Below are positions 4,105 to 6,339 of a stretch of 6,339 nucleotides of DNA, one piece after another (the stretch's first letter is position 1; each line of letters starts with the position of its first letter). The stretch is from positions 1 to 6,339 of the forward strand of contig DIPB01000201.1 in NCBI GenBank assembly GCA_002426275.1. The letters are read 5' to 3'. Position numbers and translations under genes: made by a program. The DNA is from Firmicutes bacterium UBA5499. Its GTDB lineage: Bacteria > Bacillota > DTU084. The notes below the pieces were generated by a model. The model was given only the letters and a program-made list of their open reading frames with translations. It had not been told where the DNA came from and did no database searches.

Positions 4105-5478
4105 ATGGAAAAGCAAACGGCCTCGGATTATATTTCCGGAAATGTGAATACCTCATCCAGCCCTTCGCAACTAAAGATAACAGATCTGCGAGTCACAAAT
4201 ATCGACGGCGCTCCCAAGCATTGCCTGTTGCTTAAGATCTATACGAATCAGGATTTGGTGGGATACGGCGAGCTGCGGGATGCCTCCAGCGCCACCTATG
4301 CGCTGATGCTTAAGTCTCGCTTGCTAGGCGAGAACCCCTGCAACGTGGATAAGCTTTTTCGCAGGATCAGACAGTTCGGAGGGCATTCCAGACAAGGCGG
4401 AGGCGTCTGCGGCATCGAGATCGCGCTCTGGGACCTGGCCGGCAAAGCCTGGGGCGTGCCTCTGTATCAAATGTTGGGCGGCAAATTCCGCGATAAGGTA
4501 AGGATGTATTGCGACACAGATCTCGATGGCAAACATACCGGTAAAGAGATGGGATTGGCTTTACAAAAAAGGATTGACGCAGGCTTCACTTTTTTGAAGA
4601 TGGATCTGGGAATTGAGCTACTGCTGGACGAGCCAGGCTGCTTGAATGCGCCAGCGGGATTTTTGGAGGAGCTCAAAAGGTACTCTTTGAAAACTATTCA
4701 GCACCAGAAGGGTTCCATTGACCGCGAGCTGATGCTGGGGAAAAATTATGAGCTCTTCACAATTCCTCATCACGCGACCGGGATTCACCTGACGCCAAAG
4801 GGGCTGGATTACCTTGAGAATTATGTGAGGGAAGTTCGCTCCGTGATTGGGTATGAAGTACCCCTTGCCGTCGACCATCTCGGCCACATCTGCATTGAAG
4901 ACTGCATTCTGCTGGCCAGGCGATTGGAAAAATATAACCTGGCCTGGCTGGAAGACGTTGCCCCCTGGCAGTACACAAATCATTATCAGAAAATCGCCCG
5001 GAGCTGCAATATTCCCATTTGTACGGGCGAGGACATCTACCTTGCCAAGAACTTCGAGCCGCTCATGGCAAACGGCGGCGTGGCTGTGGTCCATCCGGAT
5101 CCCTTGACCGTGGGCGGAGCGCTGGAGATGAAAAAGCTTGGCGATATGTGCGACGACTATGGAGTGGCGATGGCGATTCATATGGCGGAAAGCCCCATCG
5201 CCTGCCTGGCTGCGATCCACTGCGCGGCGGCAGTGCAGAATATCTTGGCAGTGGAATTTCACTCCGCAGATATTCCCTGGTGGAACGATTTAGCCATTGG
5301 GATCGATAACCCGCTTATTCAAGACGGGTTTGTGAAAGTGCCGGAAAAGCCGGGCTTGGGGATCGATTCGTTGAACGAAGAGGTAATCGCCCAGCATATT
5401 CACAAAAAATATCCCGGACAGTGGGAGCCCACCGACCAGTGGGATGCCGAATGGGCAAACGACAGAGAATGGAGTTGA
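4105..5478 (+). CDS. Mandelate racemase/muconate lactonizing (enolase superfamily) enzyme, probable sugar-acid dehydratase
   Basis: The 457-residue cytoplasmic enzyme has the two-domain MR/MLE layout. A capping domain (about 22-130) includes GYGELRD (53-59) and GVCGIEIALWDLAGK (100-114). The barrel follows: KMD at 165-167 on the second strand (K-x-D position), then likely Mg2+ ligands Asp257 (AVDHLGH), Glu283 (WLEDVAPW) and Glu309 (TGEDIY). Asp332 (HPDPLTVGG) and His359 (AIHMAES) can form the His-Asp dyad used for proton abstraction and beta-elimination. Known relatives dehydrate aldonates or aldarates to 2-keto-3-deoxy acids. About 60 residues (170-235) between the K-x-D strand and the first metal-ligand strand exceed the common family length, and a 20-residue polar tail precedes the capping domain. 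AAGGAG lies 8 bases before the ATG and no other nearby start exists. It is first gene of the operon with the hydrolase and dehydrogenase. Substrate unknown; racemase or cycloisomerase activity is possible. Confidence 0.88.
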   Translation: MEKQTASDYISGNVNTSSSPSQLKITDLRVTNIDGAPKHCLLLKIYTNQDLVGYGELRDASSATYALMLKSRLLGENPCNVDKLFRRIRQFGGHSRQGGGVCGIEIALWDLAGKAWGVPLYQMLGGKFRDKVRMYCDTDLDGKHTGKEMGLALQKRIDAGFTFLKMDLGIELLLDEPGCLNAPAGFLEELKRYSLKTIQHQKGSIDRELMLGKNYELFTIPHHATGIHLTPKGLDYLENYVREVRSVIGYEVPLAVDHLGHICIEDCILLARRLEKYNLAWLEDVAPWQYTNHYQKIARSCNIPICTGEDIYLAKNFEPLMANGGVAVVHPDPLTVGGALEMKKLGDMCDDYGVAMAIHMAESPIACLAAIHCAAAVQNILAVEFHSADIPWWNDLAIGIDNPLIQDGFVKVPEKPGLGIDSLNEEVIAQHIHKKYPGQWEPTDQWDAEWANDREWS

Positions 5479-5482
5479 ACGC

Positions 5483-6172
5483 ATGAAAATTCGATGGTTG
5501 GGGCAAAGCGGCTACTTGTTGAGCGACGGGGAGACGGAAATTTGTCTCGATCCGTACCTGTCAGATGCTGTCAAGCGGGTGGCAGGCCGGGAACGGATGG
5601 TGCCGCAGCCCGTAGCGCCCGAGGAATTAAAGTCCGATCTGGTCATCTGCACGCATAATCATTTGGATCATTTAGATCCCGACGCTATCGCGCAAATGGA
5701 CAAGAGGAGACTTTTTTGCGCGCCCAGCGATTGTGAAGAGACTCTGCGGCGATTGGGGGTGGAGAATTATCTGCCCTTTGACTGCGGCTGCAAAACGGAG
5801 GCCGGCGCTTTTCAGTTGGAAGCCGTCTTCGCGGATCACACTGTCCCTGCCGTCGGCCTTGTGGTCCGGCATGCCGGTCAGACGCTATACTTTTCCGGAG
5901 ATACTTATTATCACCGGCGTCTTGAGGAACTCAGAGCTTACCGGCCGGATTTCATGTTCGTCTGCATCAACGGCAAATTGGGCAATATGAATGCGCAAGA
6001 AGCTGTGCGCCTCACAGCGATCATCAGACCCAAGGTGGCTATCCCGAACCATTACGGGATGTTTGCCAGCAATACTGTGGATCCCAGCCTGTACGCGTCC
6101 GAGCTTGAGAACAGCTTCGTTATGGAATTCAATCGTAGCTATGATTTGGAGGAGATACGATGTTCGATTTAA
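5483..6172 (+). CDS. UlaG-like metallo-beta-lactamase-fold hydrolase, possible lactonase
   Basis: The 229-residue product begins MKIRWLGQSGYLL, then a Leu-Asp-Pro-Tyr turn (LDPYLS, 22-27), as in UlaG-type (L-ascorbate-6-phosphate lactonase-like) proteins. Metal site: THNHLDHLDP (57-66) is the HxHxDH motif with His58, His60, Asp62 and His63; further ligands are probably His119 (FADHT), Asp140 (YFSGDTYY) and His190 (IPNHYGMF). No signal peptide, so cytoplasmic. I chose ATG 5483 because GGAG (5471-5474), inside the end of the dehydratase gene, lies 8 bases upstream and the protein then starts at its first beta strand; an in-frame ATG at 5444 would add 13 non-conserved residues. The 4-base gap to the dehydratase stop suggests coupled translation. 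In this operon, hydrolysis of a sugar lactone to the acid used by the dehydratase is a reasonable guess. Family confident, substrate inferred. Confidence 0.88.
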   Translation: MKIRWLGQSGYLLSDGETEICLDPYLSDAVKRVAGRERMVPQPVAPEELKSDLVICTHNHLDHLDPDAIAQMDKRRLFCAPSDCEETLRRLGVENYLPFDCGCKTEAGAFQLEAVFADHTVPAVGLVVRHAGQTLYFSGDTYYHRRLEELRAYRPDFMFVCINGKLGNMNAQEAVRLTAIIRPKVAIPNHYGMFASNTVDPSLYASELENSFVMEFNRSYDLEEIRCSI

Positions 6173-6339
6173 CCGGCAAAAAAGCGCTTGTTACAGGCTC
6201 TACCCAGGGCATAGGCAAGGCCATAGCCGGCTGCCTGGCGCTTCACGGAGCGCAGGTTTTTGTCCATGGCGCGCAGAGCCTTGAAAAATGCCGGCGCGCC
6301 GCGGCGGAGGTCGGCGGCGCCATCGCCCTTGCCGATTTC
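6160..6339 (+). CDS. Short-chain dehydrogenase/reductase (N-terminal 60 residues, cut by window edge)
   Basis: MFDLTGKKALVTGSTQGIGK is the classical SDR start: strand 1, then the dinucleotide-binding glycine motif TGSTQGIG (12-19, TGxxxGxG). AQVFVHG (31-37) is the second strand; there is no Asp at its end, which leans towards NADP(H), though weakly. ALADF (56-60) is at the place of the conserved Asp that touches adenine. The catalytic Asn-Ser-Tyr-Lys residues lie beyond the edge, so function cannot be read. GGAGGAG lies 5 bases before the ATG, inside the end of the hydrolase gene; the two genes overlap by 13 bases in different frames, a sign of coupled translation. As third gene of the operon it probably oxidises the sugar, or a later keto-acid intermediate as SDRs do in non-phosphorylative sugar routes. 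Confidence 0.9.
   Translation, partial: MFDLTGKKALVTGSTQGIGKAIAGCLALHGAQVFVHGAQSLEKCRRAAAEVGGAIALADF

Noticed and set aside
3983..4156. N-terminal extension of the AraC regulator up to ATG 4156
   Set aside because: The extra 58 residues are not family-like, overlap the start of the dehydratase gene and cross both promoters; ATG 3982 has GGAGG at ideal spacing.
4618..5262. Long minus-strand open frame (214 codons) opposite the dehydratase
   Set aside because: It lies wholly antisense to a gene with clear enolase-superfamily motifs, has no recognisable domain, and its composition follows from the codon bias of the plus strand.
1..6339. CRISPR array, tRNA or rRNA genes
   Set aside because: I saw no regularly spaced direct repeats, no tRNA cloverleaf with T-arm consensus and no rRNA signature sequence on either strand.

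Overview
The window reads as bacterial chromosome with mixed base composition. Nearly every gene has a strong purine-rich Shine-Dalgarno sequence at the usual distance, and the best promoter candidates carry intact TATAAT boxes. Together with the family content (NodL/Maa-type acetyltransferase, two-domain AraC regulator, enolase-superfamily dehydratase) this suggests a Firmicutes-type, possibly anaerobic bacterium. That assignment is an inference, because no marker gene is present.

Left part (1-1927). At the left edge lies the first third of a minus-strand serine hydrolase of the class C beta-lactamase/penicillin-binding family, with signal peptide and SxxK motif. Its reading runs straight into a perfect 23-base inverted repeat at positions 1-64. 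One arm of the repeat is natural coding sequence and the other is its mirror, so the edge looks like a fold-back (rearrangement or assembly/amplification artefact). Then follow about 500 bases without a convincing gene. This stretch holds a rho-independent terminator for minus-strand transcription, a GC-rich inverted repeat, and what appears to be the decayed 3' end (domains V and VI) of a group II intron. Next comes a minus-strand sugar O-acetyltransferase with an extended -10 promoter and two well-formed candidate starts. The 390 bases between it and the next gene hold several inverted repeats and a short unexplained minus-strand reading frame.

Right part (1928-6339). A plus-strand major facilitator permease is followed tail-to-tail, with no base between the stop codons, by a minus-strand AraC-family regulator. 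The regulator is divergent from a tightly packed plus-strand operon: a mandelate racemase/muconate lactonizing-type dehydratase, a UlaG-like metallo-beta-lactamase-fold hydrolase (4 bases between genes), and a short-chain dehydrogenase (13-base overlap) cut by the right edge. The divergent intergenic region holds a TATAAT box and a dyad that could be the regulator's operator.

Taken together, permease, sugar-sensing regulator, dehydratase, lactonase-like hydrolase and dehydrogenase look like an inducible locus for uptake and oxidative breakdown of a sugar or sugar acid. A non-phosphorylative scheme (dehydrogenase to lactone, lactonase to aldonate, dehydratase to 2-keto-3-deoxy acid) would fit. 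The substrate cannot be read from the sequence.
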